The notes beneath the pieces are model-generated. The model saw only the letters and a list, made by a program, of their open reading frames with translations, had not been told where the DNA came from and ran no database searches. From assembly GCA_038380435.1 (NCBI GenBank), contig JAWZYU010000011.1, positions 74,335,501 to 74,399,500 of the forward strand: a stretch of 64,000 bases of DNA, read 5' to 3'. Position numbers and translations under genes: made by a program. Positions 41,145-54,029 of the stretch are shown one piece after another (the first letter of the stretch is position 1; every line of letters starts with the position of its first letter). Origin of the DNA: Ryuthela nishihirai. Taxonomy: Eukaryota > Arthropoda > Arachnida > Araneae > Heptathelidae.

Positions 41145-42931
41145 TCTACATTTCAATTAATCACACTTATTTGCAACCCTCCTGGCTGATAAGACAGGTT
41201 AAAAAATGTTATCAGGGACATTTACAAGATTTGCCATAGAGAGAGAGGAAAAAATCAAAATAATAAGAAAGTATACATAAATAAAAAGTATGAAATTAAG
41301 TTAATTTTATATTAAAATGCATTTCATTATTTTGAAGTTCACACCTTAGTTTTCCATATTCCACGAAATGTCTCTTTTTCACATCATAGTTGATCTTAGA
41401 TCAGGAAGGATCATTCATATAGTTAAATAGGGCTACAACCATTGTTTCTACCAATCAGAAGATTACTACATCTTATTTTTCACATTAAATGATAAGGATA
41501 CACTACATATTCAGTCATATATTTAAACAGCATGCTCTATTTCTGCTACTTGGATATGTCAGTTCCAATATTATTGAAGTGTTTGAAAGATTTTATTCTG
41601 CATTTTTTTTTCAATGAAAAATAAACACCCTCAAACTAGACTTGTACATTAACTGATACAGTGATCAGAGAACCTGACTACTGTAACGTTATTTATTAGA
41701 ATTTAGAATTAAATCTAGATTGAAAAATTTAGATTTTTCCCATCTAAATTTTTTTCCTTGTTAATTTAATCACCAAATTTCTTGCACTGTGTGGACAAAA
41801 AAATTAGAACCCATACCTCAATTCATGTAAATTTCCATATGCCTTCAGAACAACTTGAATTTGATGTGACATAGATTTGATGAATGTTTGGAAGATGTCT
41901 GTTGTGAAGTTATTTCTGTTTGCAATAAAGCTGAAGTCAATTTAATCTTTTATTATGTTTTATTATTTCCTTTATTAATATTTATCAGTAATTGAAATAC
42001 CCTTTCAATATCAATTAGTATTTAGCAAAAATTAGAGTGATAGCACCTTTTTAAATAGCATTTTACATTGGGAGTAATATTTAATTCCTTCTCCTATCTT
42101 CTTCAGTCTTGATCCTCCCCTCATTAACAAAACTCATGAGTACTCTTACTACAAAAATCTAAAACAATACTATATTACTTCAATGTCCAGGGAATATAAT
42201 ATAAATGATTGAACTTCTCCTCAGGAGAAGTTTCTTACAAGAATCTATCCATATAATATACAAGGGTGGCCAGAATCTCAGTAAAAAGATAACACAGACA
42301 TATCTCATCTGGGGTCAAACCCTGCCTATCTGTGGTTTGCAGAAAATAAATGTTAACTCTTTGGCCAAAAAATTGCAAAGTGTATCCCTAATTTCCCACA
42401 CAATGAACTAACATTGCACTAAATATTTGATTTCTTACAAATGCTGATACAGGACATAGATTTTGTCCTGTTAGGGTCTACTTTCAGCTCCCAAAAGACC
42501 TTTAATCACAATCCATTAAACCCAAAACAACCAACCTTTAATTACAATACTATATTTACATAGTGATCTATGGCACGAATTCTTAAGAATTATTTGATAT
42601 TATCTATCAAATTTCACTTTACTGCTTTTATAATGAGTGTACAAAACTTCAGAAATGTTGATTGAAGAATATATTAATTTTGTTAGAAAATTAAATTTAA
42701 TGATATTAAAAAATATCATTTACTGACACTTTTAACCCTTTTAGTGTCCAGCCTGAAAAACTGGTTTACATCTAAAGGCCAAATTTAACTTTAGAACTTT
42801 TTTTTTTGCCAAATAACTAATGAAAGGAATTATGGCATGTTATATGCCAAATTAATCAGCATTTAATGCTGGATTCTCTAAAAATAAAATATTTAACCAA
42901 AAAAAACAAGTTTTATTTTAATAGGACTTTG

Positions 42932-42972
42932 TTAAATTAACACCATTCATGTTTACTATGGGCTATTTGGTA
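42932..42972. repeat. 41-bp exact repeat, copy 2
   Basis: Identical to 41104-41144; flanks differ. Confidence 0.85.
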
Positions 42973-43749
42973 AAAAAATATATAGTAAAAAAAAATGCAT
43001 CTAGTGACATAAATAAAAATTTATTTAAAAAACACTATAGACAGAAATGAATATAATGCACATGAATAGAAAGGCTATTTATTTCTGAAAGACAAAATTT
43101 TTTTTGTTGTTTAAAGTAAACATTTCTCCCATTTTGTAATTTTTTTCTCTATACCGTACTTTGAAAAATAGTCCAGGCTTCTTGCAGAGTCCAATAAACA
43201 AGTTAACTCTGGAATATTTTTTAATAAATAACTAATCAACAGAAAGAGGCCATGCTATATACCAAATTAAAGAGAATTTAATACTGAATTTGGAGTACAA
43301 AATTTGAACATTGTAATAACATATTAATTTTAATAGCACTATTTACAGTGGTACACCAAAAAAATTAGGTACATATTTCATAATTACTTCCAAAATCTTC
43401 CATTTTTAAAAATAGCAGTTTTTTGTTAATTATCAGATTTTAGAAACTTTGAGGAAAAATTTGTTGATAATAGTTCAAATCAAACTTCTGAGCTTAAATT
43501 AGGGGAATGCTTCAGCATAGAATAATGTAACAAACAAATTGGCAATAATATCACTTCAAAGAAATGGCAATCAAATAGCTTTATCAAATTAGTTATATCA
43601 TAGTTTAATAAAATATGCATCAAATGAAAAAAGAAAATATTATTTATCAAGCTTGAATTATATATTTTTATAAGATATCTGTAAAAAAATTAAAATGGCA
43701 ACTTTTATTTTTAAAAAATGAATTTTTTTGTTATACTAAAAACGGATAT

Positions 43750-44338
43750 ACAGGGTGATTGTAAACTCTTTCAAGAAAAAAAGAGGGGTTATAGTACACA
43801 TCAAGATGACCAATTTTTGCAATGGAACCTAGGGTCGCATTCCACTCCTTCTGCCAGAAAAGAGTACTTTCAAAAAACGCCACGGATGCACAAGTATTTA
43901 CAACCAGTGCATGAAAATCACAAGATGCAAATCAGGTGTTCTGAGCAAGTGCATGACGATTAAGAACAAACATTTAAAAACGCAGCCGAACCCGTTCATC
44001 GACATTACCGTGATAACGTCACATGATAAGTGATGTATTCGTGAAGGACATGGAAGACTACACATACGAGGGATTGGCAAATATGCATCTGATGTACGGC
44101 CAAGCAGGTGGTAATGGATGTGAAGCACAAAGATTGTACTGTGAGAGATTTCCGAATCGTCGTATTGTGATTTTCATTCACCGGTTGTAAATACTTGTGC
44201 ATGCGTGGCATTTTCCGAAAGTACTCTTTTCTGGCAGAAGGAGTGGAATGTGACCCTAGGTTCCATTGCAAAAATTGGCGTCTCGATGTGTACTATCACC
44301 CCTCTTTTTTTGTTGAAAGAGTTTACAATCACCCTGTT
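43750..44338 (+). mobile_element. DNA transposon derivative with about 180-bp TIRs
   Basis: The left arm 43751-43935 (cagggtgattgtaaactctt...) and right arm (reverse complement of 44155-44337) are roughly 90% identical. The centre (44033-44190, plus) reads 'MEDYTYEGLANMHLMYGQAG' then 'GNGCEAQRLYCERFPNRRIV', matching the N-terminal DUF4817 helix-turn-helix region found in many arthropod transposase-like genes. So it is an internally deleted copy keeping only the start of the transposase. Frame stops follow. TSD not clear. Confidence 0.75.
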
Positions 44339-44773
44339 TATGTTCTGGGCACTGGAAGGGTTAAAGTGCAACACAAAATGCCTATGCTCAAGGGTGGTAA
44401 AATTTGGGAAAATAAGACCAGCCAACAGTTTTAAAACAAATCTGCAAAGGCACATACCAATATTGGGGGGAAGGAGAGGCAAAAATCATTTCCTGATTTT
44501 AAATTCATTAAAGATAATTAGTCAATGATTTTAGAGGGAGAGGACCACATTAGTGTAATGTTAACCAATTACAAACACAAAATGAAGATGCATCAGATAG
44601 GAAAAAGTTTCTAGCTAAAGTAACAGGCTGTGCCAAAATATTCATTCACCACTGACAAGTGGACACATGATATCCCCAGACCTGTTCATGCTGAAACACA
44701 CATATACAAAGAAATGCAAAACAGACTATAGTAGATATGGTTTGATGGCAAAAACATTTAAAAGAACCCTTAT

Positions 44774-44960
44774 AAAAAATACCCCTAAAGCAGCTGCTTG
44801 CTACAGAAGTCTGACAGGAGCCTGTCAGTTCAATACTCTAAGGTAGAAGGTCTGTGAGGATGCCGGGACCTCAGCAGGAAGACAACACAAACATCCATAC
44901 CTTACCTGGGGCTCGAACCCAGGTCCCTTTGATCAGTAGTCAATCACGCTAACCACTCAG
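44774..44960 (-). mobile_element. SINE-A, copy 5
   Basis: Minus-strand head (gagtggttagcgtgattgac, B-box gggttcgagcccc), body with tcctgtcagac and cagctgctttaggggta. The 5' end is cut (first bases of the A-box missing). Confidence 0.88.
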
Positions 44961-45807
44961 AGGAAGAAGAAAAAAAACTAAGATGACTTGTACTAATTAA
45001 ATTTATGAAATGAATTAATTACTTATATCTGTCAATGAAAATTAATTAAGAAGCGAAAAATAGTGAACAACAAAGAAAATGATGCTACTTAAGATATTTA
45101 TTAATCTTCAATAAAAGACTGAAAAAAAATTGATAGTAAATATTCCCCATTAAATCTGGAGTTAAAGGAGATTCATTGGGCAATTTTTAAAAGAAGAAAA
45201 TTCTTGTCAATACCAAATATATATTCTTCAATGTCAAATGTTTTCCAGCATATGAAGGTATATGTGCATAACCATAAAATAGCTCATATAATTTACACTA
45301 GTACAGGCAGTCCCCAAGAGAACACTTTCCATGGATGAAAAGTTTGATTTTGGAAATTATTTTTAATGAATAAATCCACACATCTATTAGAATAAAAAAT
45401 CTTGATCCAGAGAAACCTCTCTGGATCATAATTCTGTTATTTATATATGGATATTCTGTTAAATATATAGGTATATTTATATATAATTATCTGTTTATTA
45501 TATGTGGATATGTGGGCATAAAGGCAGAATGATTCTATGTGTGAGCTTTCCTGGAAGTTTGTTCTTAACCTGGCATAGGTTGTCCTTTTGGATTATATGA
45601 CTGATTGATTGTGTGGAATCCATTAAACCCCAGGAAAATTACTTCATATTATTAATCAAAGAGTTTCATTTTAAATGGTTAGAATAATTTTATACCTTTT
45701 CTAACATGTAAGCAGCAGTATTAAACTATTGCAATAACTTAGTAAAAAAAAAAGCAAAGATAATTGTGAATTATCCAAAACTTGTGTACATTGAAACATT
45801 TAACAAA
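44961..45807. other. No feature recognised
   Basis: AT-rich, with a small inverted pair around 45402-45428 (cttgatccagagaaacctctctggatc). No coding signal. Confidence 0.25.
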
Positions 45808-45809
45808 TA

Positions 45810-46978
45810 CACCAAAGAGCCAAAACTTTATAACCACCTGCCTAACATGATGTTAGTCCTCCATGTGCCACCAAAACAGCTCTTACCCAGTGAGGCATGG
45901 ATGCTACAAGATTTCTAAAGGTGTCTTGTGGTATCTGGTACCAACACATTACCAGCAGATCCTTAACTCTTGTAAGTTACGTGGTTGAACTGCCGCAGAT
46001 CAGATATGCTGTTCCAATACAAACTACAGATGCTTAGTTGATGTCTGGGGAATTTGGAGGCCAGGGGAATACCTGGAAGTCTTCCTCATGTTCCACGAAC
46101 TATTCTTACAATCTGGGCAGTGTGGCATGGTACATTATCCTGTTGAAAAAAGGCATTATTAGATGGGGAATACCACTGCCATGAAAGGATGTACCTGGTC
46201 TGCAATGATATTTAGGTAGGTGGTAGATATCACAGTTTCCTACACATGAATGACTGGACCCAGGGTTTCCAGCAGAACATTGCCCAAAGCATTACATTTC
46301 CTCCAACGGCTTGTTTTCATCCCACGGTGTATCCTGGTGCCAACACTTCCTCAGGTAAATAATGCACATATACCTAGCAATCCACATGGTGCAACAGGAA
46401 ATGAGATTCATCAGACCAGATGACCTTTTTCCGATCATTCAAGGTCCAGTTTTGATGCTTGCGTGCCCAATGTAGGTGCTTTCAACAGTGAACTGAGGTT
46501 AAGCATCACTGTTTTCAGCAGGATTCAATGTATTATGTGCTGTGACACATTACTCCTGTCACCAGCATTCAAAATATGGGCGAGTTGCACCTCAGTATCT
46601 TTCTGTTGGCTCGTACCATATGGGAAAGACTTCGCTCACCTCTAGCATTGATGAGCTGTGGTAGGCCCACACTCTGCTGGCAGTTCATGGTTTTTACCTC
46701 CTTGGACCACTTTTTGAAGGTACTAACCATGGTTGACCGTGAGCAACCCATAAGCCTTGCCATTTCAGAAATGCTCTGACCCAGTTGTCCGGCCATTACA
46801 ATCTCACTTTAGTCTGCTGCCTTTCCCATCTGATAAACAAGAATAACACTGACTAACAGAGCTCAGTATCAGGTGTCATTTATACTATTTCATGGCCTTT
46901 ACAAGCGCCATTGTCTACCTTGCAGTTGCTTCGATTTGCATAAAGACATGCTGGTCATAATGTTTCGGTTCTTCGGTG
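45810..46978 (-). mobile_element. Tc1-like transposon, nearly full length, dead
   Basis: 1169 bp flanked by TA (45808-45809 and 46979-46980). TIRs: left caccaaagagccaaaacttt; right, reverse complement, caccgaagaaccgaaacatt, about 28 bp. Transposase runs on the minus strand. The N-terminal HTH is clear at 46796-46569 ('GQSISEMARLMGCSRSTMV', 'LINARGERSLSHMVR'). Shifted frames follow, with 'FFQQDNVPCHTAQI' (second Asp, about 46140) and 'VFPWPPNSPDIN' (region of the final Glu, about 46040). Many frameshifts. Confidence 0.85.
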
Positions 46979-46980
46979 TA

Positions 46981-47636
46981 TAACATAGCAGAAAATCAAA
47001 AGTATACAAAATTCTCATGTAAAACACAAAACTTATTTTTAAATGAACAGAAAATTCATTTGTTCAAGCAATATTCTCAAAAAGAAATTTTCTGTGCTTT
47101 TATCCATAAAACATCTTGCACTTTGAATGAGTCGACAATCTTTCCTGTGCAGTGCTGTTATGGCTGAACAAGGAAAAATGTTGAGTAATGCATTGAATAC
47201 AAGAGGTGGGGTAATCTTATGAAGGTAACAGACCCGAGTTTTTCATTGGGAACATATAAATCTGGAGCAATTTTCTACTGTGGCATCCATTGCACCCCAC
47301 TTGATCTATCCCAGGCTATTGCCTGTAGTCCTTTGTTGTTGTTTTACACAAACATACTTTTCCATATGTTGGGGTAAGCTCACTAAGAAAATGTTTCACT
47401 ATTACTGGCCCAAATAATGTGCAAAAGTGTTTTATTTTGAAAATGCTTTATCTTATATGAACACTATGTTTAAAAAAATGACATAAAAACATACCAAAAA
47501 AGTTTAGTATCAATAGGCATAGTTATGTACCTCCAAATGTCATACTAAGATTTGAAACAGATTCTACCAAATAATGTTAGCCCTTCACTTTCACTACTTT
47601 TATAACCTGCTTTGGTAGTTAAATCATAAATATTTG
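46981..47636. other. No feature recognised
   Basis: A minus-strand stretch around 47330-47190 stays open briefly, but no domain is visible. Confidence 0.25.
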
Positions 47637-48531
47637 GTGGAGAGCTATGCACCAATCCCCCTGTGATGATGCACAGAACCAGCCAGACCTAGCACCTAAA
47701 GTCTGATCCCAAATTCTCGGTTTAGACCGTTAGTACCTTTCAAAAGAGATGCTCTCTTGAGGAAGGAAACTGAAGTGGAGGGCTGCAGGATCAGTGTGGC
47801 CTACTGATTTGGATTACTACAGCTGCTTTTCCTTTTTCTACCCTGCTGAGGAGTGGTCAACCACACAAGGTCCTGGTGCTGACCATATACACCAACCAGA
47901 ATAAATTAATGGCTCTGAGCTTGATTATAAATCCTAAATTTGCTGCACTGGCAGGCTTTTGTTGTGGGAAAAATCTGCTAGGTTTTATGTTTGTGGGTTG
48001 AGAGCCCCAAGTGAATAGTTTCACAGAATATATTTTATCAGCTGGTGGATAATCCTAATTTGAGGTCATCGTAGGTACCTGAACTCTTACTTCTACTGGC
48101 ATAGTCAAACCTACATTGGAAATTTTCCAGTGTAGATGGCTTCAGCCTTTAGTAGTGGGGGATATAGGTCTTTGCCTCATGCCTGCAATTAGGGGGCTGT
48201 TTGATATTGTTCGTACTTCCTTTCTCAATAATCATAGTTTTTTTTAAACATCCCACTAACCATTTTCAATCCATATGTAGTTGGAATGTGAGGACTCTGC
48301 ACAGAGATTATTTTCTTGATGTCCTCACACACGAATTCCACCATTACAACTTAGATATTCTCCACTTGCAAGAGACCACGTGGACAGATAAAATTCAGAT
48401 ACTTAAAAAAAAATCTTAAATTTCTGTTTTCAGGGAGGGAAGATAAGAAGCACCTTCAAGGCATAGGTTTGCTTCTCTGCAGAAACACTAGTGATGCTCT
48501 TCTTGGATATGAGTGCATTAATGAAAGGTTT
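47637..48531 (+). pseudogene. Old RTE copy, 5' part (split by nested RTE)
   Basis: Starts near ggagagctatgcaccaatcc, the same 5' point as the nested copy, so it is probably near full length at the 5' end. It includes the 5' UTR, the region of the start ATG (48135) and the endonuclease up to 'GYECINERF'. Frameshifts near 48170, 48240 and 48415 (homopolymers). It is interrupted at 48531 and continues at 52125. Confidence 0.88.
48521..48531. repeat. TSD of nested RTE (left)
   Basis: atgaaaggttt, identical to 52125-52135; the duplicated bases are part of the older RTE's endonuclease gene. Confidence 0.92.
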
Positions 48532-51500
48532 CATCATCATCATCATTATCCTCAAGCAGCCATGGGCTACGGAGGTCCAACCAGACCGTGCAATTTAGTT
48601 CTCCAAGCAAGTCTATCCTGAGCTACATCTATTGCATCTGGCCACTGCACACCAATTCTAACAAGGTCTTGTTTGACATTGTCTGCCCACCACATCCTAG
48701 GTCTCCCCTTCTTTCTGAGGCCTTTAGGCACACTGTTCATAACCCTATTCGTCAATCTATAATTATTCATACGGGCAACATGGCCAAACCAACGGAGTCT
48801 CTCTCTGCACAAAATGCTGCTTAAAGGAGGTTGCAAACTCCTTTGCCTAACCTCATCATTAGTTACAAAGTTGAACCACCTAATGCCCAAGATACTGCGT
48901 AAGCATCTGGAATCAAAAGCATCTAGTTTCCTGTTATCTTGTTTACAAAGTGTCCAAGTTTCACTACCATAACTAACCCTAGAAAGAACCAAACTATTAT
49001 ACAGTCTAATTTTAGTCTTTAGGTGTATACGCCTATTTCTCCACACTCTCCATAGATTCTTAAAAGTCCCGGCAGCAATCTCTATTCGTCTGTTAATCTC
49101 ATGCCGCACATCACCATTATCTGTTACTGGCTCCCAAGATAATTAAACTGTGACACCTGCTCAAGACTGCAACCATTCAGATTAACTGAATCACAGCCTG
49201 CCTGACCAATTTTCATCACTTTAGTTTTCTCTCTGTTTATAACCAAACCTACTCTACTACCAGTCTCATCAACAGCTTGAATGAAAGAGTTCATCTCATC
49301 AACATCATTTGCCAAAAGGGCTAAATCATCAGCATAATCTAAATCAGAAATTTTCGTATCTCCAGCCCATTTAAGACCAAAATCTTTCCCTTGAAGTGAA
49401 TTTCGCATAACATAATCAATAACCAAGCTAAAGAGAAAAGGAGACAAAATGCACCCTTGTCGAACACCAGAAGTAATGCTAAACCAATTGCTACAAGCCT
49501 TACCTACTCTCACACATGACTCAGTGTTATTATAGAGAGCTTTCATAATGTTAACTAACTTGTCTGGTATACCATATGATCTCACAATCAACCACAAATT
49601 ATGACGATCAACAGAGTCGAAAGCCTTTTTGAAATCAACAAAGCTAGCAACCAAAGGTTTCTGAAACTCTAAACATTTCTCAAGAATCTGCCTAAGTGAA
49701 AATATCTGATCCACACATCTCCTACCACTTCTGAATCCACATTGCTCATCACGCAATTGACTGTCAACCAGATTCTTAATTCTATTAAGCACAATCATGG
49801 AAAGAACTTTACCTGGAACAGAGAGTAGGCTGATACCCCTATAGTTATCACAAGAACTGCGATCACCTTTTTTGAAAATAGGGATAACAATAGCTCTGGT
49901 AAAATCCTTAGGAACCATGCCTTTATCATAAAAGATATTCAGAATTTCAGTCATCCAAGTGGTAACCGAAACATTCCCAGCTCTAAGCATTTCCGTAGTA
50001 ATTTCATCCTACCCCTGGGGATTTATGAAGTTTAAGTTTAGAAACAGCCAAAATAACTTCAGATTGTGTTATAGGGCCAACATTAAAGCCACCAATGCAT
50101 CTATCATCATTGCAAACAATGGAAGTAGAACTAACTACATTGTTTAGAACATCACTGAAATGCTCAGCCCACCTAGCCATGACAGAATCCTCCCCTTCTA
50201 TAATCTTACGTTGTTTATCCTTCAATCCTTGTATGCCTGTCCGTTTTCTACCACACAAAACATTAACTATCTGGTACAGCTCTCTGCTGTTGTGCTGTCT
50301 AACTGCTTCCTCGGCTTTGTCAGCCAAACCATCAAGCCAAAGATTCTTATCAGCAGCTAACTGATCCTTTACAAGTTTATTAAGGTCTCTGTAATGCTTT
50401 CTATTAGGACTAGTAGGGTATTGATTAAGGGCATTCCTGCAGTTCTTTCTTTCTGAAATAAGCTCAAGTGCCTTATCACTCAGATAATTTTGCCTCTTCT
50501 GCTCCTTTTTTCCTAAAAGAGTACTGTTAGTGTCCAAAAAAGCCTGTTTAAAATGATCCCATTCTTCCTCAACTTCAGTAGTAAGCAAACCATGACTGTC
50601 ATAATGACTAAGTAACCTATCATGGTAAGCTTTGGCTATAACTGGATCTTTCAGAGCTTCAGTATTAAAAGTAAATTTTTTAACCCTAGCACAACACTTT
50701 TTAACTTTAAGTTGCAACACACTTTTAACAAGGTAATGGTCAGATCCAATTTCAGCTCCCCTATATGCCTTGGTATTCCTAACAGAACTAGCCCATTTGC
50801 TGTTAATTAATATGTAATCAGTCATATTCTTATGCAGCCCATCAGGTGAAACCCATGTGTACTTATGTATGTCGCGGTGTTTGTAATAAGTGTTAGTTAT
50901 TCTGAATCCATTGAGTTTACTTACCTGTAGGAGACGTTGCCCATTGCCATTGCAGCTACCAATACCAAAAGGGCCTATTACTCCTCCCCAAAGGTCAGAG
51001 TCAGTACCAACTTTGGCATTGAAGTCACCAAGAACAAGGGTAATATCTCCTTTCTTGACAGAATTCAAAATATCCTGAAGTTGTTCATAAAACCTATCCT
51101 TCTCATCCTCATCGGCATCCTCAGTGGGGGCATAACAGCAGATAACATTCAAGTCTTTAACGCTTGTCCGAAATTTTGCTGTAAGAAACCTTTCATTAAT
51201 GCACTCATATCCTAGAAGAGCATCGCTAGCGTGTCTGCTGAGAAGCAGACCCACGCCTTGGTGATGCTTATTGTCGTCCCTCCCTGAAAAGAGAAATTTA
51301 AGATTATTTTTAAGAATCTGACCTTTATCTGTCCATCTGGTCTCTTGCAAGCCGAGAATATCTAAATTATAACGGTGGAATTCTTGTGTGAGGACATCAA
51401 GAGAAAAAGCTCTGTGCAGAGTCCTCACACATTCCAACTACCTATGGAGAGAAAATGGTTAGTGGGATGTTTAAAGAAACTATGTTTATTGAGAGAGGGA

Positions 51501-52124
51501 ATGCCGACAATATCAAACAGCCCCCTAATCGCAGACATGGGGCAAAGACCCGTTCCCCCACTACTAAAGGCTGAAGCCATCTACACTGGAAGACTTCCTC
51601 CAATGTAGAATTTGACGATGCCAATAGAAGCAAAGAGTTCAGGTGCCTGCGATGATTTCTGCTCAGGATTATCCACCAGCTGATAAACATATCCTGTGAA
51701 TCTATTCACTTGGGGCTGTCAACCCACAAACAAAACAGAAAACACAGCGAAAGATTTTCCCTCCACAGAAGCCCACCAGTGCAGCAAAATCAGGATCCAT
51801 AAAGCTCAGAGCCATATATCTGTCCAGTCCAGTAGGTTTATATGGTCAGCACCAGGACCTGTGTGGTTGACCACTCCTCAGCAGGGTAGAAAAAAAAGAA
51901 AAGTAGCCATAGTTGTCCAGATCAGTAGGCCACACTAATCTGGCAGTCCTCCCCTTCTGTTCACTTCCACAAGAGAGTATCTCTTTTGAAAGTTACTAAC
52001 GGTCCGCCCCACAAGAAGACGGGGTCGGACATTAGGTGCTAGGCCTGGCCGGTTCTATGCATCATCACAGGGGATTGGTGCATAGCTCTCCTTCCAGTGA
52101 CTACCTAGCTACCATTTACAGACC
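48532..52124 (-). mobile_element. RTE retrotransposon, near full-length copy 2
   Basis: 3593 bp on the minus strand with a (GAT)n 3' end at 48532-48550 and about 540 bp of 5' UTR up to 52124. Exact 11-bp TSD. It is the most complete copy and serves as the reference for all RTE fragments here. It sits inside an older plus-strand copy of its own family. Confidence 0.93.
48567..51580 (-). pseudogene. RTE ORF: AP endonuclease / reverse transcriptase, three frameshifts
   Basis: The minus-strand ATG at 51580 follows TAG, as in copy 1. Endonuclease motifs: 'LQETRWTDK', 'GDFNAKVG' and 'GSDHYLVKS'; the active-site NTIDYI reads NMTDYI here. RT motifs: 'IPIFKKGDRSSCDNYRGIS', 'VASFVDFKKAFDSVDRHN', intact 'SGVRQGCILSPFLF' and 'DYADDLALLAND'. 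The C-terminal part keeps 'RLRWFGHVARM' and 'GRPRMWWADN'. Frameshifts: a 2-bp gain at about 51430 (gaatgtgtgagg), a 1-bp gain at about 50010 (ggggtaggatg), and a small change at about 49125 (gggagccagtaac). Total length without the shifts is about 1000 residues, normal for RTE. Less decayed than copy 1. Confidence 0.92.
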
Positions 52125-52520
52125 ATGAAAGGTTTATTACAGCTAAATTTCAGACAAGCATTAAAGACTTGAATGTTATATGCTGTTATGCCCACACTGA
52201 GGATGCCGATGAGTATGAGACGGATAGGTTTTATGGACAACTTCAGGATATTTTGAATTCTGTCAGGGAGATATTACCCTTGTTCTAGGCGACTTCAATG
52301 CTAAAGTTAGTACTGACTCTGACCTTTAGGAAGGGGTGATAGGCCCTTTTGGTATTGGGAGTTACAATGGCAATGGGCAATGCCTACTAGAGGTAAGTAA
52401 GCTTAATGGTTTGAGAATAACTAACACTTATTACAAACACTGCAACCAGATGAACTTATGTATGTTGATCATGAATATGATTTGATTATATATTAATTAA
52501 CAGGAAATGGGCTAGTTAGC
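52125..52520 (+). pseudogene. Old RTE copy, continuation after nested insertion
   Basis: Resumes exactly where 48531 stopped (atgaaaggtttattacagct), covering the endonuclease from 'CCYAPTEDADE'-like sequence through 'GDFNAKV' to the NTYYKH region, then decays and stops near 52520. Contains several small deletions. Confidence 0.88.
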
Positions 52521-52644
52521 ACTTCCCTTGATATTGAATGACTGCTCATCTACGTAAAGCCTTTTAGGCTCAGTACATGAGACCTCTTTGGGAGGGGGGG
52601 GGGGTAATTTTTTGTCTGTAAATAGTAGCTAGGCATAAACTGGA

Positions 52645-54029
52645 AGGGGAGCTGTGTACCAATCCCTAGTGATGATGCACAGAACCAGCCAGGTCTAGCA
52701 CCTAAAATCCGACCCTGCTCTCTCATGGTGCAGGCCGTTAGTACCTTTCAAAAGAGATATTCTCTTTTGGAAGGGAATATCTATTTTCTTTTTTTTCAAC
52801 CCTGTTGAGGAGTGGTCAACTTCACAGGGTCTTGGTGCTGACCATTTATACCTACTAGACTGGACTTGTTTATGGATTTGAGCTTGATTATGAATCCTGG
52901 ACTTGCTGCACTAGTGGGCCTCTGTTGAGGGATAATCTGCCACTGTATTTTCTGTTTGCTTCTGGGTTGCCAGCCCTAAGTGAACAGAGGCATGGGATAC
53001 CTTATATCAGCTGGTGGATAATCCTAATCAGAGGCCATTGCAGGTACCTGAACCTTACTTAGCTAGTTGGGCATCGTCAAGGCAGTGTCTCAGGCAGGCC
53101 ATATAGCTCTTGAAAATGTCCTTTTGAAAAGGTGGTGCCTGAAGATCCTACCAGCATTGGTGACTTCAGCCTTTAGTGGAGGAGGAACAGGTCTTTGCCC
53201 CATGCCTGTGATCAGGGGGCTGTTTGATATTGCTGGCCCTACCAATCTCAATAAATCTAATTTCTTTAAAAATCCAACTAATCATTTTCTCTCTGCAGGA
53301 ACATGGAACGTGAGGACATTACATAGATATTATTCTCTTGATGTCCTCACTAAGGAATTCCAGCACTATACCTAGATATTCTAGGCTTGCAAGATACCAG
53401 ATGGACAGGTAGAGGTGAGATACTTAAAAATAACTTTAAATTTCTATTTACAGGGGCGTGGGTCTGCTGGAAAACTAAAGTGATGAAATTTGGTCAGGCA
53501 GGTTGTGATTCAGTTCATCTGTATGGTTGCAGTCTTGAGCAGGTGTCAGTTTAATTATCTTGGGAGCTATGTAACAGATACTGGTGATGTGCGGCATGAG
53601 ATTAACAGATGAATAGGGATTGCTGCTGGGACTTTTAAGGATCTATGGAGATTGTGGAGAAATAGGCGTATACACCTAAAGACTAAAATTAGACAATAAT
53701 AGTTTGGTTCTTTCCAGGATTAGTTATGGTAGTGAAACTTGGATGCTGTGTAAACAAGATAACAGGAAACTAGCTTTTGATTCTAGATGCTTATGTAGTA
53801 TCTTGGTGGTTTAACTTTGTAACTAATGATGGCAAAGGAGTCTGCAACCTCCTTTAAGCAGCATATTGTGCAGAGAGAGACTCCGTTGTTTTGGCCATGT
53901 TGCCCGCATGGATAATTTTAGATTGGCGAATAGGGTTATGAACAGTGTGCCTAGAGGTCTCAGAAGGAGGGGGAGACCTAGGATGAGGTGGGCAGACAAT
54001 GTCAAAAATTGGTGTGCAGTGGCCGGACT
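52645..54029 (+). pseudogene. RTE copy with large internal deletion
   Basis: Starts at the same 5' point as the other long copies (ggagctgtgtaccaatccc). Endonuclease start region is at 53160-53375 ('GTWNVRTLHRYYSLDVLT'). Near 53470 the sequence jumps from the endonuclease (gggcgtgggtctgctgg) to the end of the RT (aaaactaaagtgatgaaa), losing about 1.9 kb. The C-terminal part ('RLRCFGHVARM', 'GRPRMRWADN') runs to 54029, where the GGA array begins. Confidence 0.85.

Larger units (their letters stand above)
41001..43748. other. AT-rich stretch with sparse repeats
   Basis: Contains two 41-bp identical segments (41104-41144 and 42932-42972), a possible old SINE-A head (about 42275-42365, minus strand, weak B-box agggtttgacccc) and 'ttaacccttttagtg' at 42732, which resembles the end of the short TTAA MITE but has no partner. 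No gene recognised. Confidence 0.3.

Noticed and set aside
42720..42740. Third copy of the short TTAA MITE (ttaacccttttagtg)
   Set aside because: Only about 15 bp match and no inverted partner or second TTAA was found.
50095..51608. Several plus-strand frames of 60-92 codons
   Set aside because: Antisense shadows of the RTE ORF; the same shadows appear opposite copy 1.
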